Shown one piece after another: positions 27,956 through 36,824 of a DNA stretch of 64,000 nucleotides. This stretch comes from Pontibacter indicus. Its GTDB lineage: Bacteria > Bacteroidota > Bacteroidia > Cytophagales > Hymenobacteraceae. A program made the position numbers and the translations under genes. A model generated the notes under the pieces. It was not told the DNA's origin, did no database searches, and saw nothing but the letters and a program-made list of their open reading frames with translations. The stretch is taken from contig NZ_FTPP01000001.1 of assembly GCF_900156345.1 (NCBI RefSeq), positions 1,116,001 to 1,180,000 on the forward strand. Direction: 5' to 3'. The first letter of the stretch is position 1. Each line of letters begins with the position of its first letter.

Positions 27956-29365
27956 TTGTACGCCATCATAGACATTGAAACGACGGGAAGTCAGCCCACA
28001 CAGGACAAGATTACCGAGATCGCTATTTTCATTCACGACGGCAAAGAGATCGTGGACAAGTATAGCACCCTGATCAACCCGCAGCGTCCTATACCTTACT
28101 TCATCTCCCAGCTCACCGGCATCACCGACGACATGGTGCAGGACGCACCTAAGTTCTACGAGGTGGCCAAGGACATCGTGCAGTTCACGGAGGGGATGGT
28201 GTTTGTGGCTCACAACGTGCGCTTCGACTATTCCTTCATCAAGAAAGAGTTTGCCGACCTGGGTTTTACCTTCCAGCGCAAGACGCTGTGTACCGTGCGC
28301 CTGAGCCGCTCGCTTATACCTGGCCTGCCCTCTTATTCGCTGGGCAAACTATGCAAGAGCATCGACATACCGCTGCAGATGCGTCACCGTGCCATCGGCG
28401 ACGCAGAGGCTACGGCCAAGCTATTTGATAAGCTGATCAAGATCAACCGGCCGGTGATAGACGGCGTGCAGCACGTAGTAGACCCATCAGAACAACTCAA
28501 AAACGAGATCAAGGCCTCCCTGTTGCCGCCAGCCATCAGCAAGGAGCAGGTGGACGCTTTGCCAACGGCTCCGGGCGTGTATTACTTTTACAACGAAGCC
28601 GGTGAGGTGATTTATGTAGGTAAGAGCATTAACATCCGGAAGCGCATCATCCAGCACTTCAACATCGATTATAAGAGTCGCAAATCCATTGAGTTCAAGA
28701 ATCAAATAACTGACATCACTTACGAACTAATGGGCAACGAGTTAGTGGCGCTGCTATTTGAGTCAGCGGAGATTAAGCGGATGAAGCCGCACTACAACCG
28801 TCAGCAGCGACGCAGTGTGTTCAATACCGGCATCTTTACCTACGAAGACGAAAATGGTTATAAGCGTCTGACATTTGGGAGTGTGAACAAAGCTGACAAC
28901 GTAAACATGACGCCCATCATCGCGCTATCCAACCAGTTCAAGGCAAAAGGTTTCCTGTTTCATAAAGTATCGAAGTACAATCTGTGCCAGAAGCTGTGCG
29001 ACCTTTATAAAACACCAGGAGCCTGTTTTGACTACCAGGTACACATCTGCAAAGGCGCCTGCATCGGGGCGGAAAGTCCCGCCGAGTACAACGCCCGCGT
29101 GGACGCTGCCATCGAGTCGTTTACCTACGAGCACAACAGCTTCGTGATCGTGGGCAAGGGACGCGAGGTGGGCGAAAAATCTGTTGTAGTGGTGGAGCAT
29201 GGCACCTACCTTGGCTTTGGCTTCGTGGACGAGTACTTCTCTGCTAACTCGCTTGAGGATTTCAAGTCGGAGATAAAGCACTACAACGACAATAAGGACA
29301 TCCAGCAGATCATACGCGGGCACATGCGCGGCAAGCACAAAGACAAAGTGCTTGTGTTCGATTAA
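27956..29365 (+). CDS. DEDDh exonuclease / GIY-YIG nuclease fusion protein
   Basis: A 469-residue protein joining a DnaQ-like 3'-5' exonuclease domain (about 1-165; DIETTG, HNVRFDYSF and HRAIGDAEAT supply the DEDDh residues) to a UvrC-like GIY-YIG domain (about 205-290; GVYYFYNEAGEVIYVGKSINIRKR), then a C-terminal region with four cysteines (LCQKLCDLY, GACFDYQVHICKGAC) of UvrC-like type. Related fusions occur in many bacteria and are thought to act in DNA repair; the exact role is unknown. It starts at a TTG (27956): an in-frame TAA at 27941 lies just upstream and no ATG or GTG fits before YAIIDIETTG. Confidence 0.88.
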   Translation: MYAIIDIETTGSQPTQDKITEIAIFIHDGKEIVDKYSTLINPQRPIPYFISQLTGITDDMVQDAPKFYEVAKDIVQFTEGMVFVAHNVRFDYSFIKKEFADLGFTFQRKTLCTVRLSRSLIPGLPSYSLGKLCKSIDIPLQMRHRAIGDAEATAKLFDKLIKINRPVIDGVQHVVDPSEQLKNEIKASLLPPAISKEQVDALPTAPGVYYFYNEAGEVIYVGKSINIRKRIIQHFNIDYKSRKSIEFKNQITDITYELMGNELVALLFESAEIKRMKPHYNRQQRRSVFNTGIFTYEDENGYKRLTFGSVNKADNVNMTPIIALSNQFKAKGFLFHKVSKYNLCQKLCDLYKTPGACFDYQVHICKGACIGAESPAEYNARVDAAIESFTYEHNSFVIVGKGREVGEKSVVVVEHGTYLGFGFVDEYFSANSLEDFKSEIKHYNDNKDIQQIIRGHMRGKHKDKVLVFD

Positions 29366-29472
29366 GTCTTCCTGAAAAGGTATAGGACCATTTTTCTGCA
29401 GCGCGTGCTGGGTATTTTCGGTTTAGAAATTTTTTATCCTTAATTTCAAATCGAAATAAAACTTAAACATAC

Positions 29473-30543
29473 ATGGAAAAACGTTTCAGATCGGGCGTAT
29501 TGTTTGGCGATGAAGTAACAGAGCTTTTCAAATATGCCAATGAAAATAACTTTGCGCTGCCAGCCGTCAATGTGATTGGCACCAACTCTATCAATGCTGT
29601 ACTGGAGACAGCCAAGTCCCTTAACTCCCCCGTCATCATCCAGTTCTCGCATGGTGGCGCCACGTTTTTCGCTGGCAAAGGCCTGGAGAACGACAACCAG
29701 AAAGCCGCTATTGCCGGTGCCGTATCGGGTGCGCAGCATGTGCACCTGATGGCTGAAGCCTACGGCGTACCGGTGGTACTGCACACCGACCATGCCGCCA
29801 AGAAACTGTTGCCTTGGATTGACGGACTGCTGGATGCAGGTGAGAAGTACTACGAACAACACGGCAAGCCGCTTTACAGCTCGCACATGCTCGACCTGTC
29901 GGAGGAAGAGATCAAAGAAAACATTGAGACCTGCGCCAGCTACCTGGAGCGCATGAATAAGATCGGCATGACCGTAGAGATCGAGCTTGGCGTAACGGGC
30001 GGCGAGGAAGACGGCGTGGACAATACTGGTGTGGATAGCTCCCGACTATATACCCAGCCAGACGAAGTGGCTTATGCCTACGAAGAGCTGAAAAAGGTGA
30101 GCGACCGCTTCACGATCGCGGCTGCTTTTGGCAACGTGCACGGCGTGTACAAGCCAGGCAACGTAGAGCTTCGCCCTGAGATCCTGAAAAACTCACAGGA
30201 CTTCATCAAAGAGAAATTCGGCACAGGCGACAACCCGGTGAACTTCGTATTTCACGGCGGTTCCGGTTCAGAGAAAGCCAAGATCACAGAAGCGATCGGT
30301 TACGGTGCCATCAAAATGAACATCGACACGGATATGCAGTGGGCTTTCTGGGACGGCGTGAAAAACTACTACGAGTCGAAGAAGGACTACCTGCAAGGCC
30401 AGCTCGGCAACCCGGAAGGACCTGACTCTCCAAACAAAAAATACTACGACCCACGTGTATGGCTGCGCAAAGGCGAAGAGAACTTCATTGCCCGTTTGAA
30501 AGAGGCATTTGAAGATTTGAATTGCGTGAACCGAAATGCGTAG
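29473..30543 (+). CDS. fbaA: class II fructose-bisphosphate aldolase
   Basis: Zinc-dependent aldolase of glycolysis and gluconeogenesis, cleaving fructose-1,6-bisphosphate to DHAP and GAP, 356 residues. Metal and substrate motifs are VVLHTDHAAKK (about 108-118), VEIELGVTGGEEDG, AAFGNVHGVYKPG, FHGGSGS and MNIDTD, all characteristic of the FbaA-type class II enzyme. ATG at 29473 gives MEKRFRSGVLFGDEV. It is followed by a weak hairpin terminator. It opens a run of sugar-phosphate genes (PfkB, GH65, otsB, beta-PGM-like, pgi) within 9 kb, although these are not one transcription unit. Confidence 0.97.
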   Translation: MEKRFRSGVLFGDEVTELFKYANENNFALPAVNVIGTNSINAVLETAKSLNSPVIIQFSHGGATFFAGKGLENDNQKAAIAGAVSGAQHVHLMAEAYGVPVVLHTDHAAKKLLPWIDGLLDAGEKYYEQHGKPLYSSHMLDLSEEEIKENIETCASYLERMNKIGMTVEIELGVTGGEEDGVDNTGVDSSRLYTQPDEVAYAYEELKKVSDRFTIAAAFGNVHGVYKPGNVELRPEILKNSQDFIKEKFGTGDNPVNFVFHGGSGSEKAKITEAIGYGAIKMNIDTDMQWAFWDGVKNYYESKKDYLQGQLGNPEGPDSPNKKYYDPRVWLRKGEENFIARLKEAFEDLNCVNRNA

Positions 30544-30562
30544 TTTGAACTGAGAATAACAG

Positions 30563-30593
30563 AAAGGGTAAGGCGAAAGCTTCACCCTTTTTT
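30563..30593 (+). terminator. probable terminator of fbaA
   Basis: AAAGGGT and ACCCTTT form the base of an imperfect hairpin with a GAAA loop, followed by T's, 20 bases past the fbaA stop. Confidence 0.7.
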
Positions 30594-31184
30594 ATTTTGT
30601 CTGAATCTTAATACGGGCCCCTACCATAAGGATTTTCAGGATTAAACCTCCCCCTAGTCGCTCCTAAAAACAGGAGGTCAATATATGCACGATTATACCC
30701 ACCCTTGCCCCTCCCGAGAGGGGATTTTTGGCCGCGTCCTTTTTTAAGGTATAAACGCTGCAGCTCAAGTAGTACAGTTGAAAAGTGTCATCCCCCTGCC
30801 CCCTTCGAAGGGGGACTTTTGGCCTCTGCCCAACCACAGATATAGCCATGTTGCGAAGGCCACACACAACACTGGCAGGTATAGGAGAAGACTAATTTGC
30901 ACCTTGAACTATGAATCAACTAGCCGTGCCAGGTGCACTTTTCGACGCTCCACTGTTGGGGGTGAAGGGGTCCCCCTGTCAAGAGCGTTCAGCGAGTTTG
31001 GAGCGTCTTGACTTTTTTGCCTTCTTTTTGTGTCAAGACAAAAAGAAGGTGCCCGCCGCACAGGCGAAAGAGCAGCCCGCCTGGCCAAGGCATCCTATGC
31101 AAAAGAAGCGGCCGCTATACCTATACCTGGGCCAGAGGCCCCACGATAGCAGACACGAGCGTGGACACTCGCGCTATTATCACC
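30594..31184. repeat. repeat-rich intergenic region without genes
   Basis: About 590 bases between fbaA and the convergent PfkB gene. It holds two diverged copies of one module: TTGCCCCTCCCGAGAGGGGATTTTTGGCC near 30705-30733 and CTGCCCCCTTCGAAGGGGGACTTTTGGCC near 30797-30825 (each more than 20 bases, quoted in part by position), each a short hairpin followed by TTTTGGCC. Further right is an imperfect inverted repeat with GTCAAGA/TCTTGAC ends (30978-31012) and a perfect 12-base hairpin (31020-31049). Three AGGTATAG-type words also occur. The open frame across it has no coding character. Confidence 0.6.
31020..31049. repeat. perfect 12-base-pair hairpin CCTTCTTTTTGT/ACAAAAAGAAGG
   Basis: Left arm 31020-31031, loop GTCAAG, right arm 31038-31049. 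The loop repeats the start of the adjacent GTCAAGA inverted repeat. It may be part of a dispersed element or a terminator; the arms have no typical T-run tail. Confidence 0.6.
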
Positions 31185-32123
31185 CTACTTATGCTTCAAC
31201 AACCATTGATAAATCATCTCGACATCCTCTTTCCGGCAAAGCTCTGACCCCGGCGTCATGGTGGCGGCGGTTCCGGCGGCCACGCCGTAGCGCACTACTT
31301 CCTCCAGGGAACAGCCATGCAGCAGACTCATCACCATGCCGGCTACCATGCTGTCCCCGGCACCCACGGCGCTCTGTTGATTCACGGTGGGCGGCACGAC
31401 ATAATGTATACCTGATTCCTTCGAGGCCAACATGGCACCCCGTGGGCCGAGCGACACAACCATTACTTTACACTTGCCCTCGTCGATCACCTGCATGGCA
31501 AAGTCCTCCTGCTCAAATGCCGAGATGTGCTCCTTGCCGGCCAGCTTCGCCAATTCACCTAAGTTGGGTTTGATCAGGTATAGCCCCTCTCCTGCCGCTT
31601 TCATCAAAGCCTCGCCCGAAGTATCGAGGATCAGCTTGAAGTTCCGTTTACGCGCGATCACGGCCATCTGGAGGTAAAAATCATCGGGCACGCCGGGCGC
31701 CAGACTGCCACTTGCTACGACGTATTCGGGTACTTTCTCCAGGTTTTCTAGTTTGTCGAGCACCTGTCGCCACTCCGCCTCCTCTATTCGTGGGCCCGGC
31801 ATGCCGAAGCGGAACTGATCGCCGGTGCTTTCTTCCACCACCATCAGGTTTTCACGGGTCCAGCTTTTGGTTGGCCCGTTCCAGTATTCCACGCCTTCCT
31901 CCTTCAGCAAATCGCAGAGCTTTTCCCCGGCTGGCCCTCCCGAGAGCAGCCAAGCACAGGAGCTGCCACCCAGCTTGCGTATGGTCCGGGAAACGTTGAT
32001 ACCGCCACCACCCGGTTCGTAAACAGGCTCCTCGCAGCGCAGTTTCTTTTCGGGCAGCACACGTTGAACACGAGTGCTTTTATCTAGGGCGGGGTTGATT
32101 GTAATGGTCAGGACGCTGTGCAT
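31185..32123 (-). CDS. 1-phosphofructokinase family hexose kinase (PfkB type)
   Basis: Ribokinase-fold sugar-phosphate kinase of 312 residues. The N-terminal signature is ITINPALDKS, then PGGGGINVSR, and the C-terminal PfkB signature contains the catalytic GAGDS (AVGAGDSMVAGMVMS, near residue 250). Likely substrates are fructose-6-phosphate (PfkB), fructose-1-phosphate (FruK) or tagatose-6-phosphate (LacC); the sequence does not separate them, and no PTS genes are seen to support FruK. It lies between fbaA and the GH65 operon, which suggests a role in hexose-phosphate use. ATG at 32123. Confidence 0.88.
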   Translation of the reverse strand: MHSVLTITINPALDKSTRVQRVLPEKKLRCEEPVYEPGGGGINVSRTIRKLGGSSCAWLLSGGPAGEKLCDLLKEEGVEYWNGPTKSWTRENLMVVEESTGDQFRFGMPGPRIEEAEWRQVLDKLENLEKVPEYVVASGSLAPGVPDDFYLQMAVIARKRNFKLILDTSGEALMKAAGEGLYLIKPNLGELAKLAGKEHISAFEQEDFAMQVIDEGKCKVMVVSLGPRGAMLASKESGIHYVVPPTVNQQSAVGAGDSMVAGMVMSLLHGCSLEEVVRYGVAAGTAATMTPGSELCRKEDVEMIYQWLLKHK

Positions 32124-32320
32124 ATTGCTTCAGGTATAAGTTTCAAGAAAAAGATAGTTGATGGAAGAATCTCAAACGGAGGATAGAAGAATTAACAGGT
32201 ATATAAGACGCTGTTCTAAACTGCTTTTCTGACTGAGCGATCCCTATGCCTCGGAGCAGTTTCTCACTTACTCATAAAGGGTCTACAGGTATAGGCAATC
32301 CAAATGAAAGACCTTATCCC

Positions 32321-34723
32321 TCATCTGCTGATATTGAATTCCTTCTGGTCACCGGTCTTGAAAGTATAGACCTCCCCACGAACCCCGATCTTCACTTCTT
32401 TGGACCAGCCTCTGTCGAAGGTGATGATCATTTTATCGACTGTGAGATTTAATTTGATCCAATGACCCCGGTAGCGCAACTGCAGGTTGAGGCAAGGCAT
32501 TTCATCCGGCAACACCGGATTCAACCACAGTACGTTGTCCCGGATCTCGAGGCCGGTATAGGCGCGTTGTACCAGGTCTACTGTGCCGGCCATGGCGCCG
32601 AGGTGGATTCCTTCTGCCGTAGTGCCGCCCTGTATATCTTCCAGATCGCTCATCAAAGCTACCTCAAAGTTTTTCCAGGAGCGTTTCCGGTCCGTCCGGG
32701 CCAGCACCCAGGCATGCACGATCTTGCTCAGCGTGGAGCCGTGCGAGGTGCGCTGTTCATAGTAGGCCACATTTTCAGGTATACTGGCCGGTTTAAAGTC
32801 GTAGTCGAGCTGCTTGAAGATGGAGAGCAGCTCCTCGGAAGAGAACAGGTAAAAGAGCATCAGCACGTCCGCCTGTTTGCTGGCCTTGTATTTGTTCACA
32901 TTGTCGCCTTCACTCTCCAGGATGCGGTCGAGCCGCATCGCCTCCCCGTGCTTCGCCTTATACTTCTTCCAGTCAAACTCCTGCAGTTGGTCATAGCCGT
33001 CGAATTGCGCGATGATGCTGCTGTCCTGCAAAAAAGGGACGTACATGCGCTTGCTGATGTCCTGCCAGCGCGTCAGGTCGTCGGGTGAAATGTGCAGTTT
33101 GGTGAGCAGTTCTTCGTAACGTGAGTCGTCGATCACTTCTTTGAGCTGCAGCGCCTTCTGGATCACCCAAACGGCCAGCACATTGGTATAGGCGTTGTTG
33201 TTCAGGCCTGTTTCTTCCGAATCGGGGTACTCGGTATGGTACTCGTCCGGCCCTACCACATGCAGTATCTCGTAACGGCCGGTCTCCTTGTTGCGCGTGG
33301 CGATGGTCGACCAAAACTGGGCGATGTCCAGCATGAGCTCGGCACCGTGGTAACTGAGAAAATCAATGTCGTCGGTGGATTGGTAATAGTGCCACACATT
33401 GTAAGCTACTGCCGAGCTGATGTGCCGCTGCAGAAACGTGTTGTCGGGCAGCCAGCGGCCTGACTGCGGGTTGAGGTGAATGACCTGGCTTTCCTCGCGC
33501 CCATTGCTGCCACTCTGCCACGGAAACATGGCTCCTTTATACCCGGCTTCCACAGCAGCGCTTCTGGCTTCGGGCAGGCGACGGTAGCGGTACATGAGCA
33601 ACTCCCGCGTGATGGCAGGCAGGCGCAGGTTGAGGAAGGGAAAGATAAACAGCTCATCCCAGAATATGTGTCCCCGATAGGCCTCCCCGTGCCAACCGCG
33701 TGCAGGCACGCCCACGTCGAGGTCGACGGTATGGCCTGAAACAGATTGCAGCAGGTGGAAAATGTGGAGACGCAGAACGGATTGCACTTTGGTATTGCAG
33801 GCCGTATAGAGGTCACAGCGGTTCCAGATGCGCTGCCAGGCGCGTTTGTGCTCTTCCAGCGACTCTTCAAAAGTACCCTGCCTAACCATGTTGACACAGG
33901 CATCTTGCAAGGGCTCCGAAATGGCCCAGTCGCGCGAGGTATAAAGCAACACGCTTTTTTCGAGCCGAATTGGCTGGCCTTTGGTGGCCTTCAACTTGAA
34001 TTGATGTTTGGTATAGCCTTGCTCGATTTTTGTCTGAGGCAACACACCACTGGCTTTTCCATTCAGGTATACCTGTGTGCGGGCCACCTGCGCCATGCGG
34101 GTCTTCGACTGCACGGTCTGTACCACCAGGTACATGGTTTCCTCGTCGTGCTCACCCTGCTCCAGCAACTCGAGGTGCTGACTGGCCAGCGCGCGGTAAC
34201 GGGCCACGCCGCTGTTGATCACGCGTCCGTCCAGGGCGGACCGCAGCTCTATCTCACCCGACCAGTTGATAGGTATAAGCTGCCACTCCAGCGCTGCCAG
34301 GTGCCGGTTGGCCATGCTGACAATGCGACGGGTATGGAGCTTTGACTCCCGGCCCTCGCTGTCGCGGAAATGTACGAAACGACGCAGCACGCCATGCTTT
34401 AGATCGAGCTCCTGCTTAAAATCCAGCACATCGACGTTTTTGATGTGAAACCACGCTTCGCCCGGATGACGAAAAGCAACGGGCAACCAATTGGGCCAGT
34501 TTACTAGGTCCTCATTCTCAATCTGTTTGCCGGACACCTCAGAGGTGAGCCGGTTGTAGCCGCCGGCCAGGTAAGTGCCGGGATAGTGAGCATCGGCTTC
34601 GGCATTGACTTCCTCAAAGGCGCCCCGTGTGGCGAAATAGCCGTTCCCCAGGGTACAGAGGGCTTCGCGCAGGGTTTGCTCCTCAGGCACCCATTGGTTA
34701 TAGACAATGCTCCAATCAGCCAT
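32321..34723 (-). CDS. glycoside hydrolase family 65 (disaccharide phosphorylase-like)
   Basis: An 800-residue GH65 protein. The N-terminal beta-sandwich begins with ETLR-like text (LREALCTLGNGYFATRGAFEE), the (alpha/alpha)6 barrel has the catalytic acid in VGPDEYHTEY (Glu at 494), and RTSHGSTLSKIVHAW provides the probable phosphate-binding loop. Phosphate-binding residues favour a phosphorylase (trehalose, maltose, kojibiose or nigerose) over a hydrolase. Phosphorolysis would give beta-glucose-1-phosphate, the substrate of the beta-PGM-like enzyme two genes upstream. The ATG overlaps the otsB stop by eight bases, so translation is probably coupled. No signal peptide is present, so it is cytoplasmic. 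Confidence 0.88.
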   Translation of the reverse strand: MADWSIVYNQWVPEEQTLREALCTLGNGYFATRGAFEEVNAEADAHYPGTYLAGGYNRLTSEVSGKQIENEDLVNWPNWLPVAFRHPGEAWFHIKNVDVLDFKQELDLKHGVLRRFVHFRDSEGRESKLHTRRIVSMANRHLAALEWQLIPINWSGEIELRSALDGRVINSGVARYRALASQHLELLEQGEHDEETMYLVVQTVQSKTRMAQVARTQVYLNGKASGVLPQTKIEQGYTKHQFKLKATKGQPIRLEKSVLLYTSRDWAISEPLQDACVNMVRQGTFEESLEEHKRAWQRIWNRCDLYTACNTKVQSVLRLHIFHLLQSVSGHTVDLDVGVPARGWHGEAYRGHIFWDELFIFPFLNLRLPAITRELLMYRYRRLPEARSAAVEAGYKGAMFPWQSGSNGREESQVIHLNPQSGRWLPDNTFLQRHISSAVAYNVWHYYQSTDDIDFLSYHGAELMLDIAQFWSTIATRNKETGRYEILHVVGPDEYHTEYPDSEETGLNNNAYTNVLAVWVIQKALQLKEVIDDSRYEELLTKLHISPDDLTRWQDISKRMYVPFLQDSSIIAQFDGYDQLQEFDWKKYKAKHGEAMRLDRILESEGDNVNKYKASKQADVLMLFYLFSSEELLSIFKQLDYDFKPASIPENVAYYEQRTSHGSTLSKIVHAWVLARTDRKRSWKNFEVALMSDLEDIQGGTTAEGIHLGAMAGTVDLVQRAYTGLEIRDNVLWLNPVLPDEMPCLNLQLRYRGHWIKLNLTVDKMIITFDRGWSKEVKIGVRGEVYTFKTGDQKEFNISR

Positions 34724-35537
34724 TGCTTTTTTGCTTGATGGTGTCTGTCAGGTCCTGCAGGAAAACCCGCACCTCCTCCACACTTTCAAGCCGGTACGTG
34801 GCTGCCGTCTGATCGTCGTGTTCGCCCACCAGTATTCCTATACCCTGTCCCTGCAGCTCTGCAAAGGCGTCTTCGTCAGTTATGTCGTCGCCGATATAGA
34901 GCGGAATATAGTTGTCATCGTTCAAACCGAGCTCCTGCATCAGCCACATCACCGCCTTGCCTTTGTGCCAGTCGATGTTGGGTTTAAGCTCGTAGATCTT
35001 TTTGCCGTAGCCTATCTTGAGTTCAGGCATCGCGTCCAGCACCTCGTCTACGGCTTTGCGCACTTCCTGCACCTGGTCCTCGGCCACGTTGCGAAAATGC
35101 ACGGCAATGGCGTAGCGCTTCCGCTCCACGAGACTTCCTGCCACATGTTGGAGTTTTTCCTGCAGGATGCCATCGGCTTTGTCCAGGGCAGGCAGAGCGG
35201 CTTTGGCACCTCCGGGCTCCGAGGCCATACCGCCCGGACCGGTGATATCGAATCCGTGGGAGCCTGCAAAGTATAGGTTGTCAAGTTTGACAAGGTCTTC
35301 CACATTCTTACGGTCGCGCCCACTTACCACAGCCACTTTGGTAACAGCCGCCAACTCGTGCAAGGCAGTACGCATTTCATCTGACAGGATGGCCATTTCG
35401 GGTCGTTGCACAATGGGGGTCAGGCAGCCGTCGTAGTCTAGGAAGACAGCCGGAGTTTTGCCTTGGAACTGTGCTTTGAGCTCGTGGAGTTGGTTGAGGG
35501 CCGAAGGCAAGTCCTGGGCCTCACGTTTTTGTATCAT
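34716..35537 (-). CDS. otsB: trehalose-phosphatase
   Basis: HAD-family phosphatase of 273 residues expected to convert trehalose-6-phosphate to trehalose. The nucleophile motif is LDYDGCLTP (Asp34 and Asp36), with VVSGRD as motif II, the lysine region in DWHKGKAV, and YIGDDITDEDAF as the metal-binding motif IV. No trehalose-6-phosphate synthase (otsA) is in the window, so its substrate must be made elsewhere. It lies between the beta-PGM-like gene (35 bases upstream) and GH65 (eight-base overlap), forming a three-gene operon. Confidence 0.9.
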   Translation of the reverse strand: MIQKREAQDLPSALNQLHELKAQFQGKTPAVFLDYDGCLTPIVQRPEMAILSDEMRTALHELAAVTKVAVVSGRDRKNVEDLVKLDNLYFAGSHGFDITGPGGMASEPGGAKAALPALDKADGILQEKLQHVAGSLVERKRYAIAVHFRNVAEDQVQEVRKAVDEVLDAMPELKIGYGKKIYELKPNIDWHKGKAVMWLMQELGLNDDNYIPLYIGDDITDEDAFAELQGQGIGILVGEHDDQTAATYRLESVEEVRVFLQDLTDTIKQKSNG

Positions 35538-35572
35538 GGTGTTGGTTTGGGATGTCGGTGTTGGAGGATGTG

Positions 35573-36319
35573 TCAGGGTGCAGGGAATTGCTGAATGACA
35601 AGATCGGCACCACCTGCTTTCAGAGCGGCTTCGTCGTGGGTGCGGTCTATGCCGACCACCAGCCCAAATCCACCTGCTTTTCCAGCCTGCACGCCTTTGC
35701 GGGCGTCCTCAAATATAGCGATCTCTTGTGGGGCTATACCTAAGCGGCGCGCGGCTTCCAGAAAAATGTCTGGAGCAGGCTTGCCTTTTAGTCCCAGTTG
35801 GCCCGATTGCAGTCCGTCCACGTGCTCTTCAAAGAGGTGCGCTATACCTGCCGAGTGCAGTACATCCACGCAATTTTTGCTGGCCGATATAATGGCAGTG
35901 CGCAAGCCCTTCTGCTTTTGCTGTTTCAGCCAGGCGATGGTATCTTCATATACATCCACCCCCTCCTGCTTCACCAGTTCCTGAAAGTACATGTTTTTCA
36001 GATTGCCGAGACCAGCTACCGTTTCGTGTCCCGCCTCATCCTCGGGTGTGCCCTCTGGCAGCCGGATGCCGCGAGACTCCAGAAAATTACGTACGCCGTC
36101 ATAGCGCGGAATACCGTCGATGTGCTCCCGGTAATCGGTTTCGATGTCGAGCGGTTCGTAGTGCTTTCCTTCTGCCTCGCCCCGCTTTTGCAGGTAGGCA
36201 TCAAACATGCGTTTCCAGGCCTGGGCATGTACCCGCGCCGTTTGCGTGACAACACCGTCTAGATCAAAGATCAGCGCCTTGATGTGCTTGTCCTGTAGAT
36301 TTTGCTGAAGGGAATGCAT
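35573..36319 (-). CDS. beta-phosphoglucomutase family HAD phosphatase
   Basis: HAD subclass I protein of 248 residues with a helical cap. Catalytic aspartates are in FDLDGVVTQ (Asp19 and Asp21), motif II is AIISASKN, the lysine is in GLKGKPAPDIFL, and motif IV is AIFEDARKGVQAGKAGGF. The cap motif with RVHAQAWKRMFD is typical of relatives found beside GH65 enzymes. It probably isomerises beta-glucose-1-phosphate to glucose-6-phosphate, feeding pgi next door. First gene of the operon with otsB and GH65; ATG at 36319. Confidence 0.87.
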   Translation of the reverse strand: MHSLQQNLQDKHIKALIFDLDGVVTQTARVHAQAWKRMFDAYLQKRGEAEGKHYEPLDIETDYREHIDGIPRYDGVRNFLESRGIRLPEGTPEDEAGHETVAGLGNLKNMYFQELVKQEGVDVYEDTIAWLKQQKQKGLRTAIISASKNCVDVLHSAGIAHLFEEHVDGLQSGQLGLKGKPAPDIFLEAARRLGIAPQEIAIFEDARKGVQAGKAGGFGLVVGIDRTHDEAALKAGGADLVIQQFPAP

Positions 36320-36430
36320 AAGCTCGTATAATTAAAAACATTAGGATAGCAGACGAGCGAATGGCCCGGGCATAAAGGAGGCACACCCGGTATGCGTCAC
36401 CGTGCATGCCTCTTTAGCAGGTATATACGC

Positions 36431-36616
36431 TTAAGGTATACCTTCTGTGCGTTCATGTGGGGGCACGTCGGGAGCCTGTTCCGGATGAGTGTTGTGATGC
36501 TGCTCACCTGTTGCTCCTTTCGGATGGTGAGGCGGCGTTCTTTTTCCGTCGTCTTCGCGGAGTATTTTCGCTTTGGGTGATTTATGATCGTCGTGCTGGT
36601 TCTTTTCCTCTTTCAT
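36431..36616 (-). CDS. small hydrophilic histidine/proline-rich protein (hypothetical)
   Basis: A 61-residue frame starting at ATG 36616 (MKEEKNQHDDHKSPK), with no hydrophobic segment, seven histidines and many prolines and charged residues. Probably disordered. A TTG two codons upstream extends it slightly. No family is recognised. It lies in the 505-base gap between the divergent beta-PGM-like and pgi genes. The stop coincides with an AGGTATAC word. It may be a genuine small gene or a chance ORF. Confidence 0.4.
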   Translation of the reverse strand: MKEEKNQHDDHKSPKAKILREDDGKRTPPHHPKGATGEQHHNTHPEQAPDVPPHERTEGIP

Positions 36617-36733
36617 GATCAAGCAGTTAAAATGTTTGGTGACTATGATAGCTCTATAAGCCTTTTCAATCTTAGACCTACGCAGGAGAACGGTAAATGA
36701 TACCTTTTCAGTCAGTGCCTCCTGAAATTACCT

Positions 36734-36741
36734 TACCTTTG
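36734..36741 (+). promoter_or_regulatory. putative -7 promoter element of pgi
   Basis: TACCTTTG matches TAnnTTTG, 84 bases before the pgi ATG. No clean -33 TTTG is visible. Confidence 0.42.
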
Positions 36742-36824
36742 CTACCCCTGCTTTTAATAATTCGAATAACCCCGAACTTGCTTTTTGAGTAATTTCAGCC
36801 AAAGACATCTACACAAAATAAAAC

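Noticed and set aside
30911..31573. 220-codon frame through the repeat region into the PfkB gene
   Set aside because: Half of it is antisense to the PfkB gene and half runs through hairpin repeats; composition is not protein-like.
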